This document shows, piece by piece, positions 24,666 to 33,036 of a stretch of DNA of 40,150 nt. The stretch covers positions 68,949-109,098 of the forward strand of contig NZ_JAKOOW010000022.1 of the NCBI RefSeq assembly GCF_022288825.1. The letters are read 5' to 3'. The position numbers and the translations under genes were made by a program. The notes beneath the pieces are model-generated. The model worked only from the letters and a program-made list of their open reading frames with translations, was not told the origin of the DNA and did no database searches. Position 1 is the first letter of the stretch; each line of letters starts with the position of its first letter. Origin of the DNA: Kingella pumchi (GTDB taxonomy: Bacteria > Pseudomonadota > Gammaproteobacteria > Burkholderiales > Neisseriaceae).

Positions 24666-26441
24666 TTATGGGTTTTCAGGCTGCGGTTGGTGTTCGTTTT
24701 TTTGGTCTTTAAACTGCATTTTGCTCAGGTGGGCGTAGCGGCCGCCTTTGGCTAGTAGCTCGCGGTGCGTGCCTTCTTCGTCGATGCGGCCTTCGTGCAT
24801 CACGATGATGCGATCGGCGTTTTCGATGGTTGATAGGCGGTGGGCGACGACGATGGTAGTGCGGTCGGCCATCAGGCGGTCCAAAGCAGCCTGAACCAGG
24901 CGCTCGGATTCGTTGTCGAGTGCGCTGGTGGCTTCGTCCAGAATCAGGATCGGCGCGTTTTTCAGCAGGGCGCGGGCAATGGCAAGGCGCTGGCGCTGGC
25001 CGCCGGAAAGTTTGATGCCGTGTTCGCCGATCTGGGTGTCGAGCCCCTGCGGCATGTTTTCGATAAATTCCCAGGCATTGGCGGCGCGGGCAGCCTGAAT
25101 AATGTCTTCGCGCGAAGCGTTGTGGCAGGCGCCGTAGGCGATGTTTTCTGCCACCGTGCCGTTAAACAAAACCACATCCTGGCTGACCAGCGCCATGCGC
25201 TCGCGCAGCGACTGCAGGCTCAGATTGCGGATGTTTTCGCCGCCGATGCGCACTTCGCCGCCGCTAGGATCGAAAAAGCGCGGCAGCATATTGACCAGCG
25301 TGGTCTTGCCGCAGCCTGAAGCGCCGACCAGCGCATATACTTTGCCGGCGGGAATGTGCAGGTTGACGCCGTTGAGGCTGTTGCGCTCGGCACCGTCGTA
25401 GCGGTGGGTCAGGCCGACAAACTCAATATCGCCCGGCTCGGCAGGCAGGGTTTTTACGCCTTTGTCTTCTTCTTCGGGTTCGTCGAGGAAATCGAAAACG
25501 CTCTGCGCCGCCGCCAAGCCGTGCTGCATCGACTGTACCACGCCGGTCAGGCGTTTGATGGGGTCGAACATCATAATCATGGCGGTGAGAAAAGACATAA
25601 AGTCGCCGGCGCTGAAATTGTTGCTGCGCGCCTGATAGGCGGCGAAATAGAGAATCACCGCCAGCGCGGTGGCCACCAGCAGCTGGGTGACGGCGGAGCT
25701 AACCGAAGACGCGGCGGTTTGCTTGACACCGTTGCGGCGCACGGCGCTGGCGGCATTGGCAAAGCGGCTCTCTTCATAGTGCTGGCCGCCGTAGATTTTG
25801 ATGACGCGGGTGCCGATAACGCTTTCGTTGAGAATCTGGGTAATCACGCCCATCAGACGCTGGCTCTCGTGTGAGAGCTTGCGCAGCCGTTTGCTCACCA
25901 GGCGCACGCACAGCGCCACCACCGGCAGCACGGCAAAGGTAATCAGCGTCAGTTTCCAGTCCAGATACATCAGATAGCCCAGTAGGCCGACAACGCTGAC
26001 GCCGTCTTTGGCAACCACGGTAATGGCGTTGAAACCGGCTTCGGAAATCTGGTTGGCATCGCTCAGCACGCGCGAAACCAGTCGGCCGCTGTTATTGGCG
26101 CCGAAATAGCTGTTGGGCAGCCGGAGTATTTTGCCAAACAGTTCGCGGCGCATGGTTTCAACCAGATGGCCGGAAATATAGCTGGTGGTGTATTCGTTGA
26201 TGAAGTTGAAAATGCCGCGCAGCAGAAACAGGCCGACGATGGCGGCGGGCAGCCAGGTCATCATCGCCATGTTTTTGGCGACGAAGCCTTCGTTGATCAG
26301 CGGTTTGATCAGATAGGCAAACAGCGGCGAAGTAACCGCCACCACAATCATCGACAGCACGGACAGCGAAAAAATACCCAGGTATTTTTTCAGATAAACG
26401 GACAAACGCCGGTAGAGTGTCCAGGCGGAAACGGACTGCAT
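24666..26441 (-). CDS. msbA: Lipid A export ABC transporter MsbA
   Basis: This 591-residue half-transporter flips lipid A-core across the inner membrane with ATP. Six membrane segments fill residues 20-310. The ATPase has Walker A GASGCGKTTL near 375, the Q-loop in ALVSQDVVLFNG, the signature LSGGQRQRLAIARALL near 475, Walker B ILILDEATSALD near 498 and the switch His in VVAHRLSTI. Codons for Ser-Gly-Cys in Walker A coincide with a 10-bp DUS core (25311-25320). The C-terminal QPEN also comes from a DUS. A clear promoter lies upstream. lpxK or waaA, frequent neighbours, are absent. Confidence 0.95.
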   Translation of the reverse strand: MQSVSAWTLYRRLSVYLKKYLGIFSLSVLSMIVVAVTSPLFAYLIKPLINEGFVAKNMAMMTWLPAAIVGLFLLRGIFNFINEYTTSYISGHLVETMRRELFGKILRLPNSYFGANNSGRLVSRVLSDANQISEAGFNAITVVAKDGVSVVGLLGYLMYLDWKLTLITFAVLPVVALCVRLVSKRLRKLSHESQRLMGVITQILNESVIGTRVIKIYGGQHYEESRFANAASAVRRNGVKQTAASSVSSAVTQLLVATALAVILYFAAYQARSNNFSAGDFMSFLTAMIMMFDPIKRLTGVVQSMQHGLAAAQSVFDFLDEPEEEDKGVKTLPAEPGDIEFVGLTHRYDGAERNSLNGVNLHIPAGKVYALVGASGCGKTTLVNMLPRFFDPSGGEVRIGGENIRNLSLQSLRERMALVSQDVVLFNGTVAENIAYGACHNASREDIIQAARAANAWEFIENMPQGLDTQIGEHGIKLSGGQRQRLAIARALLKNAPILILDEATSALDNESERLVQAALDRLMADRTTIVVAHRLSTIENADRIIVMHEGRIDEEGTHRELLAKGGRYAHLSKMQFKDQKNEHQPQPENP

Positions 26442-26475
26442 AGGGCAAAGACTGGGGAAACGGAGAAAGGGCGCG

Positions 26476-26504
26476 ATTGTAAGCGAAAAGGGCAGGCTTC
26501 ACAA
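26476..26504 (-). promoter_or_regulatory. Sigma-70 type promoter of msbA
   Basis: TTGTGA (26499-26504) and TACAAT (26476-26481) on the minus strand are 17 bp apart, about 35 bases before the ATG. Confidence 0.65.
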
Positions 26505-26558
26505 ACGCCGGCGGCGGGGCGGCTTTCGTTCGGGGCTTTCAGGCAGCCTGAAAAGGAT

Positions 26559-26882
26559 TCAGGCCGTATCGCCGGCATCAGTATCGGTAAAAAGCTGCTG
26601 CTCGTAATCGAAAAGGTCGGGTTCGCTGCGGCGCAGGCGGCTGTCGATGCTGATGTCTTCTTTAACACGGCAGCAGCAGGGCAGGATTTCGCCGGGCTGC
26701 ACAAAGGCCATCGGCATGCTGTCGTAGCTAACGCTGCCGGAGAGCAGCTTAACGCGGCAGGAGCCGCAATAGCCGCTGCGGCACTGGTATTCGGCTTCGT
26801 GGCCGGTGCGCTCCAGCGCGTCGAGCAGGGTTTCGCCTTCCTGCAGCTCGAAACTGGTGTCGGCGGTGGTGATGCGGGGCAT
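26559..26882 (-). CDS. yfaE: Ribonucleotide reductase maintenance ferredoxin YfaE
   Basis: This 107-residue plant-type [2Fe-2S] ferredoxin carries the cluster motif CRSGYCGSC (residues 34-42) and the fourth ligand in LPCCCRV (about 69-71). Proteins of this kind restore the diferric-tyrosyl radical of NrdB. The gene lies directly after nrdB, which supports that role; E. coli has the same nrdB-yfaE order. The frame is open well upstream, through nrdB-overlapping and DUS sequence, but MPRITTADTSFEL is the family start. The ribosome-binding site is weak. The C-terminal 35 residues are acidic and longer than in E. coli YfaE. Confidence 0.92.
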   Translation of the reverse strand: MPRITTADTSFELQEGETLLDALERTGHEAEYQCRSGYCGSCRVKLLSGSVSYDSMPMAFVQPGEILPCCCRVKEDISIDSRLRRSEPDLFDYEQQLFTDTDAGDTA

Positions 26883-27010
26883 GATGTGCAAAGCAGCCTG
26901 AAACGGCTGCGGACGGTGTGTGTTTTGGGTTGCGGATTTTTCAGGCTGCTTTCGGTTTTCGGGCTGCTTTTGCGTTTTCAGGCTACTTTTGCGGCAGCCT
27001 GAAAGTCTGT

Positions 27011-28165
27011 TTACAGCTCGAAACCGCCCAAATCGTCGGCATTGACTTCGGCGTCGATCTGGCCGATCAGGTAGGACGAAATCTCCACTTCCTGCGGCGC
27101 CACCTGCACGTTGTCGGAAGAGAGCCAGGCGTTGATCCACGGAATCGGGTTTTGGGTGGATGCGGGGAAGGCCGCCGGCAGGCCGACGGCGAGCATGCGG
27201 TGGTTGGTGATGTATTCGACGTACTGGCACAGTATGTCTTTGTTCAGGCCGATCATCGAGCCGTCTTTAAACAGATATTCGGCCCATTCTTTTTCCTGCT
27301 CGGCGGCTTTTTTGAACAGCTCGAAGCATTCGTCCTGCAATTCGACGGCAATCTGCGCCATATCGGGATCGTCGGCGCCGCTGCGCATCAGGTTGAGCAT
27401 GTGCTGGGTGCTGGTCAGGTGCAGCGCTTCGTCGCGGGCGATGAGCTTGATGATTTTGGCGTTGCCTTCCATCAGCTCGCGCTCGGCAAAGGCAAAGGAG
27501 CAGGCGAAGGACACATAAAAGCGGATGGCTTCGAGCACATTGACGCACATCAGGCACAGATAGAGTTTTTTCTTCAACTCATACAGCGACACCGATACGG
27601 TTTTGCCGTTGATCTGGTGCTCGCCCGCGCCCAGCAGGTTGTAATACTGGGTGTATTCGATCAGATCGTCGTAATAGCAGGCGATGTCTTCGGCGCGGGC
27701 GATGATGTATTCGTTTTGCACGATGTCGTCGAACACCACGGAAGGGTCGTTGACGATATTGCGGATAATGTGGGTGTAGCTGCGCGAGTGGATGGTTTCG
27801 AAAAACGCCCAGGTTTCAATCCAGGTTTCCAATTCGGGTAGCGACACCAGCGGCAGAAAGCCGACGTTGGGGCTGCGCCCCTGGATGGAATCGAGCAGGG
27901 TTTGGTATTTCAGATTGCTGATAAAGATGTGTTTTTCGTGGTTGGGCAGGTTGGCGTAGTCGATGCGGTCGCGCGAAACGTCGATTTCTTCGGGACGCCA
28001 GAAAAAGGAAATCTGCTTTTCAATCAGCTTTTCAAAGATTTCGTAGCGCTGCTGGTCGTAGCGCGCCACATTGACCGGCTGGCCGAAAAACATCGGCTCT
28101 TTGAGCGCGTCGTTGGGTTCTTTGCTGAAAGTGCTGTATTGCATCACGAGATGTTCGCAGGACAT
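27011..28165 (-). CDS. nrdB: Class Ia ribonucleoside-diphosphate reductase, beta subunit
   Basis: This 384-residue subunit holds the diiron centre and tyrosyl radical that start ribonucleotide reduction in NrdA. Ligand regions are visible: LDSIQGRSPNV (Asp), FFETIHSRSYTH (Glu, His and the radical Tyr), VLEAIRFYVSF (Glu) and IARDEALHL (Glu, His). The C-terminal tail ends in DDLGGFEL, which docks NrdA. The start at 28165 is chosen for AAGGAA 9 bases upstream; an ATG seven codons later (MQYSTFSKE) is where E. coli NrdB begins and is an alternative. nrdA is not next to it in this window; the upstream neighbour, yhbY, is divergent. Confidence 0.96.
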   Translation of the reverse strand: MSCEHLVMQYSTFSKEPNDALKEPMFFGQPVNVARYDQQRYEIFEKLIEKQISFFWRPEEIDVSRDRIDYANLPNHEKHIFISNLKYQTLLDSIQGRSPNVGFLPLVSLPELETWIETWAFFETIHSRSYTHIIRNIVNDPSVVFDDIVQNEYIIARAEDIACYYDDLIEYTQYYNLLGAGEHQINGKTVSVSLYELKKKLYLCLMCVNVLEAIRFYVSFACSFAFAERELMEGNAKIIKLIARDEALHLTSTQHMLNLMRSGADDPDMAQIAVELQDECFELFKKAAEQEKEWAEYLFKDGSMIGLNKDILCQYVEYITNHRMLAVGLPAAFPASTQNPIPWINAWLSSDNVQVAPQEVEISSYLIGQIDAEVNADDLGGFEL

Positions 28166-28434
28166 GGCGGATTTCCTTGGTTGGGCCGCCAATGTGCGGC
28201 GGTAAATCGTTTTCGGATAATGGTTTGTGTTTTGCTCCGCGTGCGGCGCTGCCGGCGGGCGGGGGGCGATTCTAGCCCAAACTGCCTTCAATCTCCAGCG
28301 CTAATAGCCTTATATACTGGATGGAATATGTCGAACAGAAAAACCGCTGGCCGCCGCCATTTTCAGGCAGCCTGAAAGCCGGTTTTTCGCGTACAATGCC
28401 CGCTTTCCAGCAAACATCCCGTCCAAAATCCAAA

Positions 28435-28725
28435 ATGACTTCCGACACGCTTAGCAAACAGCAAATTATCGAAATGCGCGCCCGCGCCCAGAGCCTGAAC
28501 CCGGTGGTGATGGTCGGCCAAAAAGGGCTGACCGAAGCGGTGCTGCGCGAAACCGACAGCGCCCTAAACGCCCACGGCCTGATCAAGGTGCGCGTATTCG
28601 GCGACGAGCGCGAAGAGCGCACCGCCATCGCCGACACCCTGTGCCGCGAACTCGGCGCCCAGCTGGTGCAGCACATCGGCAAACTCTTGGTGCTCTACCG
28701 CGAGCCGCCGGCAGAAGACAACTAA
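28435..28725 (+). CDS. yhbY: YhbY family ribosome-associated RNA-binding protein
   Basis: This 96-residue CRM-domain protein is expected to bind the 50S precursor. The core GxxG loop is in VMVGQKGLTE (about residue 27); HGLIKVRVFGDEREER and LVQHIGKLLVLYRE follow, as in E. coli YhbY. I chose the start at MTSDTLSKQQIIEMRA; the frame is open 38 codons upstream, but that part is promoter and DUS. A TACAAT box is at 28392-28397 next to a palindromic DUS. In enterobacteria yhbY is next to rlmE-ftsH; here it is 5 kb away. Confidence 0.93.
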   Translation: MTSDTLSKQQIIEMRARAQSLNPVVMVGQKGLTEAVLRETDSALNAHGLIKVRVFGDEREERTAIADTLCRELGAQLVQHIGKLLVLYREPPAEDN

Positions 28726-28781
28726 AGCGCAGCCGCTTCCGGCAGCCTGAAAAGCCTTTTTCATCCGTTTCCCATCCGCAA

Positions 28782-28819
28782 GGCAGCCTGAAAAGCAGCA
28801 GACGGCTTTCAGGCTGCCC
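28782..28819 (+). repeat. DUS inverted pair in the leader of the PEP synthase regulator
   Basis: GGCAGCCTGAAAAGC and GCTTTCAGGCTGCC form a 14-bp stem between yhbY and the next gene. It may terminate yhbY, but there is no T-run. A third DUS lies at 28740-28752. Confidence 0.5.
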
Positions 28820-28841
28820 GTCCCGTTTAATTGGAGATTGC

Positions 28842-29663
28842 ATGAACAGCCCCATCCGCCGCCCCGCGTTTTTCGTTTCCGACCGCACCGGCATCACTTC
28901 CGAAAACATGGGCGACGCCCTGCTCGAGCAGTTTAACGGCCTGAAATTCAAGCGCGCCACCTATCCCTTTGTCGATACCCCCGACAAAGCCCGCGCGCTG
29001 GTGCAGATTATCAACCGCACCGCCGAAGAGCACGAAGTGCGGCCGCTGGTGTTTTCCAGCATCGTGAATGATGAAATCCGCACCATCGTCAAAACCAGCG
29101 CCGGCCTGCACCTGAGCTTTTTCGACGCCTTTCTCGGCCAGTTGGAAGACGAATTGGGCATGCGCGCCCGCCATTCGGTGGTCAGCCGCGCCCAGAACAC
29201 CGAGCGTTACGACGCACGCATGGAAGCGGTCAATTTCGCCCTCAACCATGACGACGGCGTTTCCGACAAAAACCTGGAAGAAGCCGACGTGATCCTGATG
29301 GGCGTCTCACGCAGCGGCAAAACCCCCACCTGCCTGTATCTGGCGCTGCAATACGGCATCCGCGCCGCCAATTATCCGCTGACGCCGGAAGACTTGGACA
29401 GCACCGATTTGCCGCGCATGGTGAAAAACCACAAGCACAAGCTCTTCGGCCTGACCATCGAAGCCGAGCGCCTGCACGACATCCGCCAAGAGCGCCGCCC
29501 CGATTCGCGCTATGCCGCGCTGGCCACCTGCCGCAGCGAAGTGGCCGACGCGCAGGCGATGTTCCGCCGCCACAACCTGCCCTTTACCAACACCACCCAC
29601 AAATCGGTGGAAGAGCTGGCGGTGTCGATTATCCAGGCCTGCCATCTGAAGCGCCGGTTCTGA
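28842..29663 (+). CDS. ppsR: Phosphoenolpyruvate synthase regulatory protein
   Basis: This 273-residue bifunctional enzyme (DUF299 family) inactivates PEP synthase by ADP-dependent threonine phosphorylation and reactivates it by Pi-dependent pyrophosphorolysis. FFVSDRTGITSENMG forms the N-terminus. The P-loop is MGVSRSGKTPTCLYLA near residue 153, followed by KLFGLTIEAERL and the C-terminal NTTHKSVEELAV. All are standard for the family. TTGGAGA lies 5 bases before the ATG. ppsA itself is not in the window, so control is at a distance. It is followed by a DUF2251 gene after 39 bp, probably in one transcript. Confidence 0.94.
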   Translation: MNSPIRRPAFFVSDRTGITSENMGDALLEQFNGLKFKRATYPFVDTPDKARALVQIINRTAEEHEVRPLVFSSIVNDEIRTIVKTSAGLHLSFFDAFLGQLEDELGMRARHSVVSRAQNTERYDARMEAVNFALNHDDGVSDKNLEEADVILMGVSRSGKTPTCLYLALQYGIRAANYPLTPEDLDSTDLPRMVKNHKHKLFGLTIEAERLHDIRQERRPDSRYAALATCRSEVADAQAMFRRHNLPFTNTTHKSVEELAVSIIQACHLKRRF

Positions 29664-29702
29664 CGGCGGTTTGTTCTGAAATGGTTCTGAAAGGATGCCG
29701 CC

Positions 29703-30122
29703 ATGCTTTATCTGGTTTCGGAAGCAGAATTTACCGTCGGGCGGGAAACCCAAGTGTTCGCCGAATCGCCCTTGTCGCCGCATTATGCGGCGGTATTTGA
29801 AGACGACGGACAAACCGCCTATTTCTACGCGCTGGATACCCGCAACGAACAACCGATTGCCGAAGCCCTGCATATTTACAATGTTGCCGATGTCAGCGAC
29901 AGCCATCTGCCGTGCCAAGCGCAAATCTGCTGGCACCACAATCAGGAGATTGCCGTGCTGTTTATCAACGGCTATCCGCATGCCGCCCTTGATTTTGCCG
30001 GACGTTTCGGCTTGAACCGCAGCGGTTTTCCCGAACCGGCCGCCGGCAGTATCTGGCAGCGCGCCCTGCTGGAAGACGAGCTGGTGCGCCGCTGGTACGA
30101 AGAAGCCGCCGACCCGGCATAG
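29703..30122 (+). CDS. DUF2251-like protein
   Basis: This 139-residue soluble protein resembles the DUF2251 group: EFTVGRETQVFAESPLSPHYAAVFEDDGQTAYFYALD at the start, then IAEALHIYNVADVSD and VLFINGYPHAALDFAGRFGLNRSGFP. No enzymatic motif is visible, and no function is known for the family. AAAGGA lies 7 bases before the ATG, and it ends in a strong terminator. It probably forms a two-gene unit with the PEP synthase regulator, which is only suggestive of a shared role. Confidence 0.7.
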   Translation: MLYLVSEAEFTVGRETQVFAESPLSPHYAAVFEDDGQTAYFYALDTRNEQPIAEALHIYNVADVSDSHLPCQAQICWHHNQEIAVLFINGYPHAALDFAGRFGLNRSGFPEPAAGSIWQRALLEDELVRRWYEEAADPA

Positions 30123-30127
30123 ACCGC

Positions 30128-30169
30128 AGGCAGCCTGAAAACACACCGGATGGTTTTCAGGCTGCCTTT
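30128..30169 (+). terminator. DUS-based terminator after the DUF2251-like gene
   Basis: AGGCAGCCTGAAAACAC with TGGTTTTCAGGCTGCCTTTT, six bases after the stop. Good stem, short T-run. Confidence 0.75.
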
Positions 30170-30211
30170 TGACTTTCCGACTGTTCCCAACTGTTCAAGC
30201 CCTATCCCGCC

Positions 30212-32476
30212 ATGCCCCTGATTCTGCCCGCCCTGTGTTTCGGATTGGCCACCGCGCTGTTTCTGCCGCGGCACGGCGCATGGTGGCTGTGGCTGGGTGC
30301 GCTGGCCGCCGCGCTGGCGCTGGCTTTATGGCGCCGGCGGCGCGGCGGCGGCAGTTTTCAGGCTGCCTGCTGCCTGGCGGCGGCGCTTTCAGGCTGCATT
30401 TACGCTTTGGCGCGCACCGATTACGCGCTCGCGCAACGCTGGCCTGCGGAGATTTATCCGCAGGCCGTTTTGCTGCGCGTCGAAATCACCGGCCTGCCGC
30501 AGCGCGACGAGAGCGGCCGCACCCGCTTCACCGCCCGCGCCATCACCGACGACGGCCGCGCCTACACGCTGCTGTTTCAGGACTATGCCCGCCGCGAATG
30601 GCTGCCGGGCGAAGTGTGGCAGCTTCGGGCGCGGGTGCGGGCGCCGCTGGGGGCGCGCAATCCGGTCGGCTTCGACCGCGAAGGCTGGGCGCTGGCCAAC
30701 GGCATCGATGGTCTGGCATCGGCCGGCTCGCAGCGTTTCAGGCTGCCTGAAACGCGCAGCGGCGCGGCATGGGGTTTCAACCGCATGCGTTTGGCGGCCA
30801 GCCGCAACTGGCGTCAGGCAGACGATTATCCGCGCGGCGCGGCGCTGATGGCGGCGCTGGCGGTGGGCGACGGCTCCGGCCTGCCGCCGCAGGTATGGGC
30901 AGCGTTCCGCCCGCTGGGCATCAATCATCTAATCAGCATTTCCGGTCTGCACATCAGCATGGTCGGCGTGCTGGCCGGCTGGCTGTTCAAACAGCTGCTG
31001 CGGCTGCTGCCGCGCCTGCCCGCGCGGCCGCGTGTGTGGCAGTCGGCGGCGGGGCTGGCGGCCGCGGCGTTTTATACCGGTTTGGCTGGCTTTGAGATTC
31101 CGGCACTGCGCAGCCTGATTATGCTCACGGTGTTTACCGCCGCCTGGGCGTGGCGCGGCAGCTTGAGCGGCTGGCAGGTGTGGTGGGCGGCGCTGACGGC
31201 GGTGCTGCTCTACCAGCCCGCTTCGGTGCTGGCGCCGGGGTTCTGGCTGTCGTTCGGGCTGGTGGCAGCGCTGATGTGGGTGCTGGCTTTCAGGCTGCCC
31301 GAACACGGCCGTTGGGCGGCGCTGAAGCAGGCGGTGGCCGGACAATGGGCGGCAATGCTGCTGGGCGCGCTGGCAACGGTGCGGCTCTTTGGCACGCTGC
31401 CGCCCTTCAGCGCGCCGGTCAACGCCCTGGCGATTCCGTTTTTCTCGTGGCTGCTGGTGCCGCTGGCGCTGGCCGCTTCGGCGCTGCCGTTTGACAGCCT
31501 GCGCACCGCCGCCGCCTGGCTGGCTGAGCAGACGGTTGCGCTGCTGCTGTGGCTGGGCGGGCGGCTGCCGGAATACGGTTTTGCCGCCGCGCCGCTGCCG
31601 CTGTTTGTGCTGGCGCTCGGCGCCGCGCTGCTGTGGCTGCTGCCGCGCGGCCTGCGCCTGCGGCCGGCGGCTTTGGCGCTGCTGGTGATGTTTTTCGCCT
31701 ACCGTCCGCCGCCTTCAGGCAGCCTGAAAGCCGAAATCGTCGATGTCGGCCAGGGTTTAGCGGTGCTGCTGCAAACGCCGTCGCACACGCTGCTGTTCGA
31801 CACCGGAACTCCAGCTTCCGGCCAGACGCTGCTGCCGGTGCTGCACGCGCACGGCGTGCGCCGCATCGACACGCTGGTGCTCTCCCACCACGACAACGAC
31901 CACGACGGCGGTTATCCCGCGCTGGCGCGGCAGTTTGCCGTCGGAGCGCTGTGGGCGGGGCAGCCCGAGTTCTACCCGCAGGCGCGCTACTGCCGCGACG
32001 GCGTCCGCTGGCAGGCCGACGGCGTGCTGTTCGAGTTTGTTACCCCGCCGCCGCAAAAAGGCGAAGACAACGACGCCAGCTGCGTGCTGCGCGCGGTGTA
32101 CGGCACGCAGGCGCTGATGATTACCGGCGACTTGGGCTTTAAGGGCGAAGAGGCGCTGCTGCAGCGCTACGGCAGCGATATCCACAGCCAGATTCTGGTG
32201 CTCGGCCACCACGGCAGCCGCCACGCCAGCGGCAGCGCCTTTCTCAACACCGTCGCCCCCGAGCTTGCCGTGGCCAGCAGCGGTTTTGCCAATTCCTTCA
32301 AACACCCGCACCCCGAAGTACAGCTGCGCCTGCGCGCCCACCGCATCCGCCTGCTGCGCACCGACACCCAGGGCGCCATCAGTCTGGACATCCGGCCGGA
32401 CGGCTTTCAGGCTGCCCCGCAACCGCGCGGCGCATGGTGGCAGAGCAAGCCTTTTTCGCCGCCGCCGGCGCCTTGA
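30212..32476 (+). CDS. comEC: DNA internalization competence protein ComEC (neisserial ComA)
   Basis: This 754-residue inner-membrane protein passes single-stranded DNA into the cytoplasm during transformation. Two N-terminal hydrophobic segments flank a cysteine-bearing stretch; an OB-like region follows (about 70-170). The competence domain has FRPLGINHLISISGLHISMVGVLAGW near residue 231 and many membrane helices up to about 500. A C-terminal MBL domain has EIVDVGQGLAVLL and LSHHDNDHDGG near 556, then ILVLGHHGSRHASG. The protein is full length, with no frameshift. The weak ribosome-binding site suits low expression. DUS copies at 30357, 30389, 30737, 31291, 31714 and 32404 lie in the gene and code for peptides such as FQAA and GSLK. 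Confidence 0.96.
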   Translation: MPLILPALCFGLATALFLPRHGAWWLWLGALAAALALALWRRRRGGGSFQAACCLAAALSGCIYALARTDYALAQRWPAEIYPQAVLLRVEITGLPQRDESGRTRFTARAITDDGRAYTLLFQDYARREWLPGEVWQLRARVRAPLGARNPVGFDREGWALANGIDGLASAGSQRFRLPETRSGAAWGFNRMRLAASRNWRQADDYPRGAALMAALAVGDGSGLPPQVWAAFRPLGINHLISISGLHISMVGVLAGWLFKQLLRLLPRLPARPRVWQSAAGLAAAAFYTGLAGFEIPALRSLIMLTVFTAAWAWRGSLSGWQVWWAALTAVLLYQPASVLAPGFWLSFGLVAALMWVLAFRLPEHGRWAALKQAVAGQWAAMLLGALATVRLFGTLPPFSAPVNALAIPFFSWLLVPLALAASALPFDSLRTAAAWLAEQTVALLLWLGGRLPEYGFAAAPLPLFVLALGAALLWLLPRGLRLRPAALALLVMFFAYRPPPSGSLKAEIVDVGQGLAVLLQTPSHTLLFDTGTPASGQTLLPVLHAHGVRRIDTLVLSHHDNDHDGGYPALARQFAVGALWAGQPEFYPQARYCRDGVRWQADGVLFEFVTPPPQKGEDNDASCVLRAVYGTQALMITGDLGFKGEEALLQRYGSDIHSQILVLGHHGSRHASGSAFLNTVAPELAVASSGFANSFKHPHPEVQLRLRAHRIRLLRTDTQGAISLDIRPDGFQAAPQPRGAWWQSKPFSPPPAP

Positions 32477-32488
32477 GTCAAAACTCGG

Positions 32489-32528
32489 TTTTTCAGGCTG
32501 CCCGCAGCCAAAATGCAGCCTGAAAAAA
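32489..32528 (+). terminator. DUS inverted pair after comEC
   Basis: TTTTTCAGGCTGC and GCAGCCTGAAAAA enclose 12 bases, 13 bases after the stop. It is not followed by T, so only moderately convincing. Confidence 0.4.
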
Positions 32529-32598
32529 GCCGGCGGCATTTTTGCGACACTTTTCCGGTTTTTATCTTTGCTTTTATGGGTTTAATCAATGTTTTTAC

Positions 32599-32627
32599 TT
32601 GCGCAGACAGGGCAAAAAATATATCAT
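32599..32627 (+). promoter_or_regulatory. Promoter of the 68-residue gene
   Basis: TTGCGC (32599-32604) and TATCAT (32622-32627) are 17 bp apart in an A+T-rich stretch, about 50 bases before the start codon. Confidence 0.45.
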
Positions 32628-32679
32628 CGCGCACTTTTTGCACAAATCCGACCAACACCGTCATCCGAGAGGCACAGCC

Positions 32680-32886
32680 ATGGCTGCTTTAACCGAATTA
32701 GTCAATGTTCACGGACACCGCATCTTTGTGAATACCAACCAGATTCTGCGTTTGGAACCGAAAAACGAAAATCCCGACACCACCACCATCGTCATGCTCG
32801 GCAGCGAGGGCGATACTTTTTTTGAAGTGATGGGTCTGGTGGACGACATAGCCGCCAAACTCAACCGCGAAATGTCCGGCTTCTAA
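32680..32886 (+). CDS. Small conserved hypothetical protein
   Basis: This 68-residue protein is too short for much inference. The sequence begins MAALTELVNVHGHRIFVN, continues NQILRLEP and VMLGSEGDTFFEVMGL, and ends DDIAAKLNREM. The layout (short strands, then a helix) vaguely resembles FlbD-type small proteins, but similarity is too weak to name it. It has a promoter, GAGAGG before the ATG and a strong terminator, so it is probably a real, independently expressed gene. The upstream open frame of 46 codons is leader. Confidence 0.75.
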   Translation: MAALTELVNVHGHRIFVNTNQILRLEPKNENPDTTTIVMLGSEGDTFFEVMGLVDDIAAKLNREMSGF

Positions 32887-32907
32887 CCGCCGCCGTTGGT
32901 AATATAC

Positions 32908-32953
32908 AAAAAGCAGCCTGAAAAGCGTTTGACACGTTTTCAGGCTGCTTTTT
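32908..32953 (+). terminator. DUS-based terminator after the 68-residue gene
   Basis: AAAAAGCAGCCTGAAAAGCG and the inverted copy ending in TTTTT give a long, perfect stem. Strong. Confidence 0.88.
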
Positions 32954-32993
32954 ATGCGGCGGATTTGGTTTTCGCTGTCTAGAGAAACTCTCC

Positions 32994-33036
32994 AAAGCAG
33001 CCTGAAAGCCGGTTTTTAGGCTTTCAGGCTGCCTTT
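32994..33036 (-). terminator. DUS-based terminator of pgk
   Basis: On the minus strand AAAGGCAGCCTGAAAGCC pairs with GGCTTTCAGGCTGCTTT. The stem touches the pgk stop codon; the T-run is short. Confidence 0.65.

Noticed and set aside
28300..28330. NrdR-box-like stretch (CCTTATATACTGG) upstream of nrdB
   Set aside because: Too few matches to the NrdR consensus, no second box at the usual spacing, and it lies far from the start.
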